Positions 1 to 6,051 are shown, counted from the stretch's first letter. The stretch is 6,071 nt of DNA from an uncultured Collinsella sp. (GCA_902496335.1 CABVAO010000075.1:1-6071); one strand, 5' to 3'. Numbers and translations: made by a program. The notes: generated from the letters alone by a model not told the origin.

Positions 1-2045
1 ACTACATCATCGGCGGCAGCCAGTTCACAGCCACGCAGAAAAAGAACGCCCAGGAAGCCGTATCGATGCTGACCGGTGCCGCTGACAAGGCCGAATGGTA
101 TGACCAGTACGTCGATCATGACATGTCTCGCGACGCCAACCCGCTCTCCCTGGAGCAGATGCGCAACGCCTTGACATATCTCGACACCCAGAACAACCTC
201 CGCAAGGCGAACGGTCAGTCGGCGCTCAGCGTCAGCCTCCGCATGACTGCGGCAGCCGCCCTTAATGTATCATATTCATCGAACATCTGGGGACACTCGG
301 GCTGCTACTGGGACAATGGAGAAAATCTTGCCGGCGGCGGTGCATATACCGGCGGCGAGATCGAGGATACGCTTGGCTGGCCATATACCGGTCTCTACAC
401 TCAGGAAAAAGAGGCATTCGATAAGTACGTCGAGAAGAATAGTGACCTTGGGAACCATCGATATGATTCCTACTATATCTACCAGCACTACAGCAGCATC
501 TACCATGAGTGCGGGCATTATCTCAACATCATCGATGCCGGCACGAAGACTATCGGCATCGCGACCGGTAGCGGTAAGAACACCGATTCCGAGGTAACAA
601 TCTTCGATTACAGCTCTTTTGACAGTGAGGCTGATTTCACTGTCTCCGAGTTCAAGAAGCTCCTGAACGACTACATCGATTCCGCATACAACGCAGGCGG
701 CACGCAGGAGCAGAAGGAGCAGCTGAAGCAGCTTCAGAATAAGCTGGCGGAAGCGCAGAAGACCTTCGGTACTACCAAGGAAGCTTATTTCGCAGCAGTA
801 AATAAGCAGGATGCGGCGCATGACGCCTATACCGCGGCAGACACGAACGTGAACACCGCCAAGGGCGAGTACGAGAAGGCTAAGTCCGGCACCGCCGCCG
901 CGAAGACGGCATACAACGCCGCGAAGGACGCGCTCGGCGGAATCGACATCGAGTCCCTCAAGCAGAACCTCGATACCGCCAAGGGCGAGGCTGCCACTGC
1001 CCAGGCAGCTCTCGATAAGGCAAACGCCACGCTTGCTGACAGCAAGACGAAGGCAGCCGAGGCCGCTGCTCACAAGGCGAAGGCTCGCAGCGCCCGCGAT
1101 GCCGCCAAGGCAAAGTCCGAACAGGCCAACGAGGCGTATGGCAACGCTACCGCTTCGGTCAAGGACCTTGCCGCCAAGCGCGATGCCGCCCAGGCGGACC
1201 TTGCGAATAAGCAGGGCTCGCTTGGCGAGGCAAAGAAGGCCGACGATGCCGCCCAGGCTGGTGTAGACAAGGCCCAGGCCGAAGATGTCCAGGCCGCGAC
1301 TGCTCTTTCGGACGCCAAGCAGGCGGTTGCCGCCAAGGCGCAGGCTGTGTCCGATGCGCAGGCCAAGGTCAAGGCTGCCGAGGGTGAGCTGGCTACCGCG
1401 AACAAGGCCTTCGAGCGCTTCGCTGGAGCCCAAAAAGCGGTCGACGACGCCAAGACCGCCCGCGACGCTGCCGTGGCCAGTGTCGCCGATGCCCAGAAGC
1501 AGCTCGAGGCCGCCAACGAAGCCGTCGTCGATGCGAACTTCGAGATCGTCAAGGCCAAGGCCGAGCTTGCCAGCGATGAGGCACTCAAGGCCGATCTTGA
1601 GGCTGTCGACCACAAGGCATCCCTTGCCGCGGGCACGACGGGCAACGAGAAGCTGGTCAAGCTGAACGCTGCCTACGCTCGCTATAAGACCGCCGTCGAT
1701 GCCGCTGCTGGTCTCAAGGCTGCTCTGAGCGATGCCGATGCCAAACTGTCCGATGCCAACGACGCCTATGCCGCCGCGCTTGCCGAGCTTGGCGATGCCA
1801 AGGATGCCCTGGCTGCCGCGCAGGCCGAGTACGACAAGTATCATCCCAAGGCCGAGCCGCAGGCCAAGCCTCAGGTTGCGCAGGCTGCTGCAAAGGCTCC
1901 TGTCGCCAAGAAGAAGGCTGCGAACGCTGCGCTCGCCCAGACCGGTGATGACTCCGCGCTTGCGGGCGAGGTCTTCGTTATCGGCGGTATCACCCTCGTG
2001 GCCGCTGGTGTGACGCTGAGTGATCGTCGTCGCAAGCAGATGTAG
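1..2045 (+). CDS. CAP-domain, coiled-coil surface protein with LAQTG sortase signal (5' partial)
   Basis: The frame is open from the first bases and the ATG at 66 has no ribosome binding site, so the gene starts upstream. Numbering residues from that ATG, about 30-168 form a CAP/SCP (CRISP/antigen 5/PR-1) domain. The four family cavity residues appear to be H77, E86 in GENLA, E114 and H151 in GHYLNI. The only two cysteines seen, C80 and C149, lie beside these motifs. Residues about 213-600 are an Ala/Lys/Asp/Glu-rich, cysteine-free coiled coil that repeats phrases such as DAAQA and TAKGE; one 15-base stretch is identical at 855-869 and 975-989. A Pro/Ala/Lys spacer precedes the sorting signal: LAQTG (623-627), a hydrophobic segment (about 636-651) and the tail RRRK. 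LAxTG motifs are typical substrates of class E sortases, so the protein is probably attached to the cell wall with the CAP domain displayed outward. The CAP domain's ligand or activity cannot be read from sequence. A strong terminator follows at 2113-2154. Confidence 0.88.
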   Translation, partial: YIIGGSQFTATQKKNAQEAVSMLTGAADKAEWYDQYVDHDMSRDANPLSLEQMRNALTYLDTQNNLRKANGQSALSVSLRMTAAAALNVSYSSNIWGHSGCYWDNGENLAGGGAYTGGEIEDTLGWPYTGLYTQEKEAFDKYVEKNSDLGNHRYDSYYIYQHYSSIYHECGHYLNIIDAGTKTIGIATGSGKNTDSEVTIFDYSSFDSEADFTVSEFKKLLNDYIDSAYNAGGTQEQKEQLKQLQNKLAEAQKTFGTTKEAYFAAVNKQDAAHDAYTAADTNVNTAKGEYEKAKSGTAAAKTAYNAAKDALGGIDIESLKQNLDTAKGEAATAQAALDKANATLADSKTKAAEAAAHKAKARSARDAAKAKSEQANEAYGNATASVKDLAAKRDAAQADLANKQGSLGEAKKADDAAQAGVDKAQAEDVQAATALSDAKQAVAAKAQAVSDAQAKVKAAEGELATANKAFERFAGAQKAVDDAKTARDAAVASVADAQKQLEAANEAVVDANFEIVKAKAELASDEALKADLEAVDHKASLAAGTTGNEKLVKLNAAYARYKTAVDAAAGLKAALSDADAKLSDANDAYAAALAELGDAKDALAAAQAEYDKYHPKAEPQAKPQVAQAAAKAPVAKKKAANAALAQTGDDSALAGEVFVIGGITLVAAGVTLSDRRRKQM

Positions 2046-2112
2046 CGTTTCGAGCGTAGTTTCTGCAACGAACTTCGGTTCATAGCAGGAACGCTTCGAT
2101 GGCTTAACCGAC

Positions 2113-2154
2113 AAGGCCGGCGTGCTGTTAAACGCAGCGCGCCGGCCTTTCTTT
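2113..2154 (+). terminator. Rho-independent terminator of the surface-protein gene
   Basis: A 10-bp perfect stem (2113-2122 with 2140-2149) continues inward through six more pairs, two of them G-U, to a five-base loop at 2129-2133. It is followed by TTTCTTT on the + strand. It lies 68 bases after the stop codon at 2043-2045 and is oriented to end that transcript. Confidence 0.88.
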
Positions 2155-2165
2155 GCGTTGGTATC

Positions 2166-2205
2166 AAAAAGCCCGGTCGGTAGCCGCGAAAGCTACCGAC
2201 CGGGC
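2166..2205 (-). terminator. Rho-independent terminator of the OPT transporter gene
   Basis: A perfect 14-bp stem (2171-2184 with 2192-2205) encloses a seven-base loop. Five A residues at 2166-2170 on the + strand become a T-run after the hairpin on the - strand. It therefore ends the leftward transporter transcript, 42 bases past its stop codon. It is distinct from the neighbouring + strand terminator. Confidence 0.9.
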
Positions 2206-2246
2206 AAATCGTAGGCAATATGGTTGCTGTCGAGCAGCTGCTCAGC

Positions 2247-3950
2247 TTAGCCCAGCAGGCTTAAGCCCACGGAGACAAACGCCAGGATAACGCCGACGAT
2301 GGACTCACCGCCGAGCAGGCCGCTGGCGACAACCAAGCCCTGTTCCTGGAAGGCGGCGTCCTTGGCAGCCTTCTCCTCGTCCGAAAGGCCTGCCTCGGCG
2401 TCGCGGTGTGCGGCCCACTTGTCGTAGGCGAGCTTGACGCAGGAGCCCAAGAAGGCCGTGAGCGACATGTAGAACGGCAGGTACACGCCCAGACCGATCA
2501 TCATGGCCGGAATGCCGAGCCAGTACATGACGATGCCGGCGATAAAACCGCCCGCAAACCACGGCACGCTCGGGATGCCCGAGACCATGGTAGCGACGAC
2601 GCTTGCCTGCGCGGCCACAAAGCTCTTGTCGGGGCCGAAGGCGTCCGGACCATAGGCGGTGACGAGCGCGACCATGACGGCGGCAGCGACCAGGGCGCCC
2701 ACGATGCCGCCAATGGCCTGGCCGACCCACTGTGCACGCGGGTTGGTACCCAGTACGGCGCCGGCCTTAAAGTCGTTCATGACGTCGCCCGCAAGGCCGC
2801 ACGCCACGGCTACGATGCCGGCGATAAAGAACAGCTTGACCTGTGCGAGCTGCGCGAAGGCTGCCACGATGAGCATGACGATGAGGCCAAAGATCTCCAT
2901 GGGGTCGATACCCGTCTGGCCGCAGCTCTGCGCGCTCATAATGGTGGTGACAAAGGTGAATAGCGTGACGATGACGGCCGGAACAGGGCCGAGGTCGAGC
3001 GCGATGGCAACGATCACAGCGATGGCTGCGGTGCCCAGGCCGATAATGCCGGCGTCGAGCTTAAGCGAGCCTGAGATGAGCGACTGCTCGTCGGTGTCGG
3101 TGGAGCTGTCGGCGGCAAGACCGCGGACGATACCGGCGACCTGCGGCAGGATGTCCTTGAGGACGACGGCGACGCCAAAGCCCATCATGAGGCCCATGCC
3201 CAGGGACTTGACGATGCCTTGCGCAGTCATAACGTCGAACAGACCGGCAGCGGTGCCGCCCACGATGATGCCAAAGTTGCCCAACAGGGCGCCGGCAAAC
3301 CAGAAAGCGACCGGGGCGAAGCCCACGAGGAAGCCGATGGACAGCAGCATGGGCGAGTTATAGATGGCAAAGGTCACGCCGGGGATGTTGAGCGTGCACA
3401 GCATGCTGGGCACCACGCCCAGGGCGTCGCGCAGCACGCTGTAGATGCCTGCGATGGCCATGGAGCCAAAGAGCTGCTTGCCGGTTTTGCCGCCGGCCTC
3501 GGTGGCGCGCAGGGTCTGAGCTGCGGCGTTGCCGGTGGGGAACTCCAGCGCGGCGTCCACGATAAAGTGACGGTGGATGAGCGCGGTGGCCAGCAGGCCC
3601 AGGATGGTGCCGGCGAGTGCCACGATAAACATGTCGAGCCAGCTGATCTGGTCGGCATAGCCCAGCATCCAGGCGCCCGGGATGGTAAACGCCAGGCCGC
3701 CGGCGACCATGGCGCCCGCGGACATGATGGTGTGGGTGACGTTGGCCTCGTTGAGGCTGGCGTTGCCCATGAGCTTAAGGAAGAACAGCGAGATGACGGC
3801 TGCGAAGACGATCGGCCAGGGGAGTGCGCCCATCTTGAGGGCGGTATAGGCCGAGCTTGCCGTGATGATCACGCAGCCAAGGACGCCGATGACGACGCCG
3901 CGCAGCGTGAGTTGCCCGCGCATCGAGGTGCGGTTCGAGGGATTGCTCAT
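2247..3950 (-). CDS. OPT-family oligopeptide transporter
   Basis: This 567-residue, highly hydrophobic membrane protein belongs to the OPT superfamily, whose members import oligopeptides or metal chelates, usually with cations. Most of its length is membrane segments rich in Gly, Ala, Ile and Val. Blocks that match the family are TALKMGALPWPI (36-47), EFPTGNAAAQTLRA (136-149), GDVMNDFKAG (388-397) followed by TNPRAQWVGQ (402-411), GLGVYLPFYMS (486-496) and, near the C-terminus, QGLVVASGLLGGES (537-550). Hydrophilic stretches lie at about 280-297 (DSSTDTDEQS) and 506-536 and are probably loops. The start at 3950 is chosen because AAAGGAG sits six bases upstream; an ATG 12 codons earlier in the same frame has no such site and would add a polar, non-conserved extension. 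The gene stands alone on the - strand, diverges from coaX and has its own terminator. Length is normal for bacterial OPT proteins and no frame break is seen. The exact substrate is unknown; peptides are the default expectation. Confidence 0.92.
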   Translation of the reverse strand: MSNPSNRTSMRGQLTLRGVVIGVLGCVIITASSAYTALKMGALPWPIVFAAVISLFFLKLMGNASLNEANVTHTIMSAGAMVAGGLAFTIPGAWMLGYADQISWLDMFIVALAGTILGLLATALIHRHFIVDAALEFPTGNAAAQTLRATEAGGKTGKQLFGSMAIAGIYSVLRDALGVVPSMLCTLNIPGVTFAIYNSPMLLSIGFLVGFAPVAFWFAGALLGNFGIIVGGTAAGLFDVMTAQGIVKSLGMGLMMGFGVAVVLKDILPQVAGIVRGLAADSSTDTDEQSLISGSLKLDAGIIGLGTAAIAVIVAIALDLGPVPAVIVTLFTFVTTIMSAQSCGQTGIDPMEIFGLIVMLIVAAFAQLAQVKLFFIAGIVAVACGLAGDVMNDFKAGAVLGTNPRAQWVGQAIGGIVGALVAAAVMVALVTAYGPDAFGPDKSFVAAQASVVATMVSGIPSVPWFAGGFIAGIVMYWLGIPAMMIGLGVYLPFYMSLTAFLGSCVKLAYDKWAAHRDAEAGLSDEEKAAKDAAFQEQGLVVASGLLGGESIVGVILAFVSVGLSLLG

Positions 3951-3956
3951 ATAGAA

Positions 3957-3963
3957 CTCCTTT
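3957..3963 (-). promoter_or_regulatory. Ribosome binding site fixing the OPT transporter start
   Basis: On the - strand the sequence reads AAAGGAG, then six bases (TTCTAT), then the ATG at 3950-3948. It sets the start at MSNPSN rather than at the ATG 36 bases upstream. Confidence 0.9.
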
Positions 3964-3974
3964 GCGTATATCCG

Positions 3975-4013
3975 CTTCCCCCGCAAGCGCCGCTACGGAT
4001 ACGGCGCGGGAAG
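3975..4013 (-). promoter_or_regulatory. Bulged hairpin in the OPT transporter leader
   Basis: Two stacked complementary blocks are seen: 3975-3980 with 4008-4013 (CTTCCC/GGGAAG) and 3987-3992 with 4002-4007 (GCGCCG/CGGCGC). They give a 12-bp stem with a six-base bulge on one side and a nine-base loop. On the transporter mRNA the structure ends about 11 bases before the ribosome binding site. It has no T-run, so it is not a normal terminator. It could affect mRNA stability or translation, but I recognise no riboswitch class. Confidence 0.35.
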
Positions 4014-4032
4014 TCGGGTTACCAAGGGCCGC

Positions 4033-4048
4033 TGCGTGAGCTCGCGCA
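4033..4048. promoter_or_regulatory. Imperfect 16-bp palindrome, possible operator
   Basis: TGCGTGAGCTCGCGCA is symmetric around the centre at 4040/4041 except for one mismatched pair of positions. It lies just downstream of the start site expected from the - strand TATACT box at 4061-4066, a usual place for a repressor site. No matching known operator is recognised, and GC-rich sequence produces such palindromes by chance. Confidence 0.25.
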
Positions 4049-4060
4049 CGACCGCGCACC

Positions 4061-4066
4061 AGTATA
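4061..4066 (-). promoter_or_regulatory. Candidate -10 box for the OPT transporter
   Basis: The - strand reads TATACT here, close to the TATAAT consensus, in an otherwise GC-rich gap. A start site near 4054 would give a leader of roughly 105 bases that contains the bulged hairpin. No good -35 box is seen 16-18 bases upstream, so activator dependence or a false match is possible. Confidence 0.4.
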
Positions 4067-4109
4067 GCGGCAAGCTAGTCATTTTGGGATGGCTGGTTTA
4101 GGTAGGCGA

Positions 4110-4115
4110 TATACT
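4110..4115 (+). promoter_or_regulatory. Candidate -10 box for coaX
   Basis: TATACT on the + strand would place the transcript start near 4122, leaving a leader of about 21 bases before the coaX ATG at 4143. The nearest -35-like word, TTGGGA at 4084-4089, is 20 bases away, which is too far for a classic promoter. The position argues against the in-frame ATG at 4089 as the start, because that codon would lie upstream of the transcript. Confidence 0.45.
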
Positions 4116-4127
4116 GCTGGGCAGATG

Positions 4128-4134
4128 AAAGGAG
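4128..4134 (+). promoter_or_regulatory. Ribosome binding site fixing the coaX start
   Basis: AAAGGAG is followed by eight bases and the ATG at 4143. This supports the start MLNGCAY over the in-frame ATGs at 4089 and 4125, which would fall before or overlap the site. Confidence 0.88.
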
Positions 4135-4142
4135 CGCCGACG

Positions 4143-4994
4143 ATGCTTAATGGGTGCGCATATATATTGACGATCGACGTGGGTAACACGTTCATTCGCT
4201 TTGGTCTGTTTGCCGAGGATTCGGCCGCGGCGCAGGAATGCCCGCTTGCGACGTGCGAGATCACCACGCCGTCGAGCATCACAGCAGACGAGGCGCGCAT
4301 GCGTCTCGCTCAAGTCATGGCCGCGCTAGCGGCCGATGCGGGCATGCCGGGTGCACTCGTTCCCGCGGCCGCAGTGCTGAGCTGCGTGGTGCCGGCGCTC
4401 GAGCGCCCGTGGAAGACGGCGCTTTCCCGCATCTGCACGGGGCGCGTGCTCACGGTGGGGCCGGGACTTAAGACCGGCATGCCCGTCCACTACGACGACC
4501 CGGCCGAGATCGGCCCCGACCGCATCGCCGACGCCGTGGCGGCCCGGGCCGTTTACGGCTCTCCGTGCATCGTGATCGACCTGGGCACTACGACCAATAT
4601 CGAGGTCATCGATACGCACGGAACCTTTGTCGGCGGCGTCATCGCGCCGGGTCTGGCGCTCGGCGCCCGCTCGCTCTCGGCCGCTGCGGCGCGCCTACCC
4701 CAGGTCGAGCCCTCGGCGCCGACACACGTCATCGGCCGCAACACGCGTGAGGCTATGCGCTCGGGCGTGGTTTTGGGCGAGGTGGCCCGCATCGACGGCA
4801 TGCTCGATATGGTGCTTGCCGAGATGCGCTCGACCAAGGCGGCGGGCGAGGGCAGCGTGCCCATCATCATCACCGGCGATGATGCCGAGGCGCTCGCGGC
4901 GTTGGTCGGCCATAGCCTGACGGTAGACGACGCGCTGACGCTGCGAGGACTGGCCGAGCTCTACCGCATCAACCAAAAGCCCCGCCGCGCGTAG
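4143..4994 (+). CDS. coaX: Type III pantothenate kinase
   Basis: CoaX phosphorylates pantothenate (vitamin B5) to 4'-phosphopantothenate with ATP, the first step of CoA synthesis in the cytoplasm. The 283-residue product shows the ASKHA-fold motifs in order: the phosphate-binding DVGNT (12-16), GPDR (124-127) whose Asp is taken as the catalytic base in the family, DLGTTTNIEV (146-155), GGVIAPG (164-170), a LPQVE block (185-189) and the IGRNTREAMRSG block (197-208). Together these are diagnostic for type III and exclude type I (CoaA). Residues 243-247 read ITGDD where relatives usually have a TGG glycine pair. The protein is somewhat longer than the usual 255-260 residues, mainly through an Ala-rich region around 25-75 and a basic tail. 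The gene diverges from the transporter and is followed, after 83 bases, by the deaminase gene with its own promoter. CoaX enzymes are generally insensitive to CoA feedback; that is family knowledge, not visible here. Confidence 0.93.
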   Translation: MLNGCAYILTIDVGNTFIRFGLFAEDSAAAQECPLATCEITTPSSITADEARMRLAQVMAALAADAGMPGALVPAAAVLSCVVPALERPWKTALSRICTGRVLTVGPGLKTGMPVHYDDPAEIGPDRIADAVAARAVYGSPCIVIDLGTTTNIEVIDTHGTFVGGVIAPGLALGARSLSAAAARLPQVEPSAPTHVIGRNTREAMRSGVVLGEVARIDGMLDMVLAEMRSTKAAGEGSVPIIITGDDAEALAALVGHSLTVDDALTLRGLAELYRINQKPRRA

Positions 4995-5034
4995 GACGAG
5001 GAAGTCGGTGGGATAAACGCCCCTACCTTTCACC

Positions 5035-5043
5035 TGCTACAAT
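5035..5043 (+). promoter_or_regulatory. Extended -10 promoter of the dCMP deaminase gene
   Basis: TGCTACAAT matches the extended -10 form TGnTATAAT with a single difference. No clear TTGACA-like box is seen at the usual distance, which extended -10 promoters can tolerate. The start site would be near 5050, giving a 28-base leader that holds the GGAGGT site. An in-frame ATG at 5042 lies inside this box and so cannot be the translation start of this transcript. Confidence 0.6.
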
Positions 5044-5064
5044 GGGTCAAACTATTGCGATTAC

Positions 5065-5070
5065 GGAGGT
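5065..5070 (+). promoter_or_regulatory. Ribosome binding site fixing the deaminase start
   Basis: GGAGGT is followed by seven bases and the ATG at 5078. This near-perfect site sets the start at MSDDLHQ rather than 12 codons upstream. Confidence 0.9.
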
Positions 5071-5077
5071 GTCTGCC

Positions 5078-5602
5078 ATGTCGGACGATCTTCATCAAAC
5101 TTCGTCAGGCAAGCGCCTGGACGTCATTAGCTGGGACGAGTTCTTTATGAGCGTGGCCATCGCCGCGCAGCGCCGCAGCAAGGACCCCAACACGCAGGTG
5201 GGTGCGTGCATCGCCAACACCAACCACCGCATCCTTTCGGTGGGCTACAACGGTACGCCCTCGGCGCTCAACGACGACTTTTTTCCGTGGGGTACGAGCG
5301 ACGACCCGCTGCAGGACAAGCACAACTACGTGGTCCATGCCGAGGCAAACGCCGTGCTCAACTACCGTGGCTCGCTCAAGGACCTTGAGGGTTCCACGGT
5401 CTACGTCACGCTGTTCCCGTGCCACGACTGCGCCAAGATTTTGGCTCAGGTGGGCGTGGGCGAGGTCGTCTACCTGGACAACAAGTACGCCGACACCGAT
5501 GACGGACGCATCAGCCGCCGCATCCTCGACTCCTGTGGCATCAGCTACCGCCAGGTCATCGTCGATGTTCAGATTGGTACCGGGGGACAAGCTCAGCAGT
5601 AG
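5078..5602 (+). CDS. dCMP deaminase (ComEB-type cytidine/deoxycytidylate deaminase)
   Basis: The predicted reaction is deamination of dCMP to dUMP, which feeds thymidylate synthesis in the cytoplasm. The 174-residue product has the zinc-dependent cytidine deaminase fold. The zinc ligands are H87 in HAEAN and C115 and C118 in PCHDC, with E89 as the proton-shuttling glutamate. Features typical of the deoxycytidylate branch are WDEFFMSVA (19-27), RSKDPNTQVGA (33-43), GYNGTP (56-61) and the segment DKHNYVVHAE (80-89). It lacks the features of tRNA adenosine deaminase (TadA) and of the fused RibD enzyme. Length is normal and all catalytic residues are intact. The polar tail GTGGQAQQ is unlikely to matter. 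The gene has its own extended -10 promoter and a strong GGAGGT site, so it can be expressed apart from coaX, though read-through from coaX is possible because no strong terminator separates them. Substrate specificity is inferred from family motifs. Confidence 0.92.
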   Translation: MSDDLHQTSSGKRLDVISWDEFFMSVAIAAQRRSKDPNTQVGACIANTNHRILSVGYNGTPSALNDDFFPWGTSDDPLQDKHNYVVHAEANAVLNYRGSLKDLEGSTVYVTLFPCHDCAKILAQVGVGEVVYLDNKYADTDDGRISRRILDSCGISYRQVIVDVQIGTGGQAQQ

Positions 5603-5612
5603 CGCGTGCCAA

Positions 5613-5624
5613 CGCCAGCTGGCG
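5613..5624. promoter_or_regulatory. Perfect 12-bp palindrome after the deaminase gene
   Basis: CGCCAGCTGGCG is its own reverse complement and begins 11 bases after the stop codon. It has no loop and no T-run, so it is a poor terminator. It might be a protein-binding site or chance; no known operator is recognised. Confidence 0.2.
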
Positions 5625-5718
5625 GTAAAACAGCCAAAAGAGCCCCGTCCCAAATTGACTACTCGTGAAAGTCGCGTCTGCGCGCATGGACGGCTCGTGA
5701 GCGGGTACATGGCTGTAG

Positions 5719-5724
5719 TAACAT
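5719..5724 (+). promoter_or_regulatory. Weak candidate -10 box for the NifU-domain gene
   Basis: TAACAT is the best -10-like word between the deaminase and the NifU-domain gene. It would start transcription near 5731, just before the small hairpin at 5735-5750. No convincing -35 box is placed correctly: the TTGACT at 5655-5660 is too far upstream. The rest of the gap from 5603 to 5772 contains no gene that I can support. Confidence 0.3.
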
Positions 5725-5734
5725 AGCTTCTGTC

Positions 5735-5750
5735 CGCGGGCGTGCCCGCG
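5735..5750 (+). other. Small GC-rich hairpin upstream of the NifU-domain gene
   Basis: CGCGGG (5735-5740) pairs perfectly with CCCGCG (5745-5750) around a CGTG loop, followed by TTGTTGTG and then the ribosome binding site at 5761. It could be a weak terminator for the deaminase transcript, an attenuator or a leader structure. The stem is short and the T-run is broken. Confidence 0.3.
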
Positions 5751-5772
5751 TTGTTGTGAGAAAGGAGCCCCT

Positions 5773-6051
5773 GTGGCTGTTAACGAAGAGCTGCTTAAGA
5801 AGGTTCTTGAAGAGATTCGCCCCAACCTGCAGGCCGACGGCGGCGATATGGAGTATGTGGGCGTCGACGACGAGGGCGTCGTCAAGCTGGAACTGCAGGG
5901 CGCCTGCGCCGGCTGTCCCATGAGCTCGCTAACCCTTTCCATGGGTATCGAGCGCATCCTGAAGGAGCATGTGCCCGGCGTTACCCGCGTCGAGCAGGTC
6001 AATGCTTCCGGCGAGGCCGAGGACCTGTACGACGAGTACGCGCCGTTCTAA
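5773..6051 (+). CDS. NifU C-terminal-domain (Nfu-type) iron-sulfur cluster protein
   Basis: This 92-residue protein is a stand-alone Nfu domain, which carries or assembles a [4Fe-4S] cluster and passes it to client enzymes in the cytoplasm. The two cluster-binding cysteines are C45 and C48 in the CAGCP motif. Flanking family signatures are the N-terminal helix followed by RPNLQADGGDMEYV (16-29) and, after the cysteines, MSSLTLSMGIERILK (50-64). The C-terminus is acidic (EAEDLYDEYAPF). The start is a GTG, supported by AAAGGAG at 5761-5767 with a five-base spacer and by the conserved helix that begins right after it. Length is normal for bacterial single-domain Nfu proteins. It has no NifU N-terminal scaffold or ferredoxin domain, and no other Fe-S assembly gene is in the window, so its partners are unknown. 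Only 20 bases remain after the stop codon. Confidence 0.93.
   Translation: MAVNEELLKKVLEEIRPNLQADGGDMEYVGVDDEGVVKLELQGACAGCPMSSLTLSMGIERILKEHVPGVTRVEQVNASGEAEDLYDEYAPF

Noticed and set aside
3..20. YIIGGS at the window start as the end of a cell-wall-binding repeat
   Set aside because: It resembles the YVIGG core of such repeats, but six residues are too few to support a domain; the upstream sequence is needed.
66..68. ATG at 66 as the true start of the surface protein
   Set aside because: No ribosome binding site precedes it, the frame is open back to the window edge, and no signal peptide follows it.
276..2114. A 612-codon open frame on the - strand opposite the surface-protein gene
   Set aside because: It is a shadow of the biased codon use and low-complexity repeats of the + strand gene. 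Its product is Leu/Gly/Arg-rich with no recognisable motif, and the real frame has clear CAP and sortase motifs.
3219..4067. A 282-codon + strand frame opposite the transporter
   Set aside because: Its product is a His/Gly/Asp-rich antisense shadow with no domain, and the - strand OPT protein explains the region.
5007..5030. Terminator after coaX
   Set aside because: GGTGGG can pair with CCCTACC only with a bulged T, the loop is eight bases and the T-run is three. It is too weak to call.
5655..5660. TTGACT as the -35 box of a NifU-domain gene promoter
   Set aside because: The position 16-18 bases downstream is GC-rich with no -10-like word, and the nearest candidate -10 is 58 bases away.
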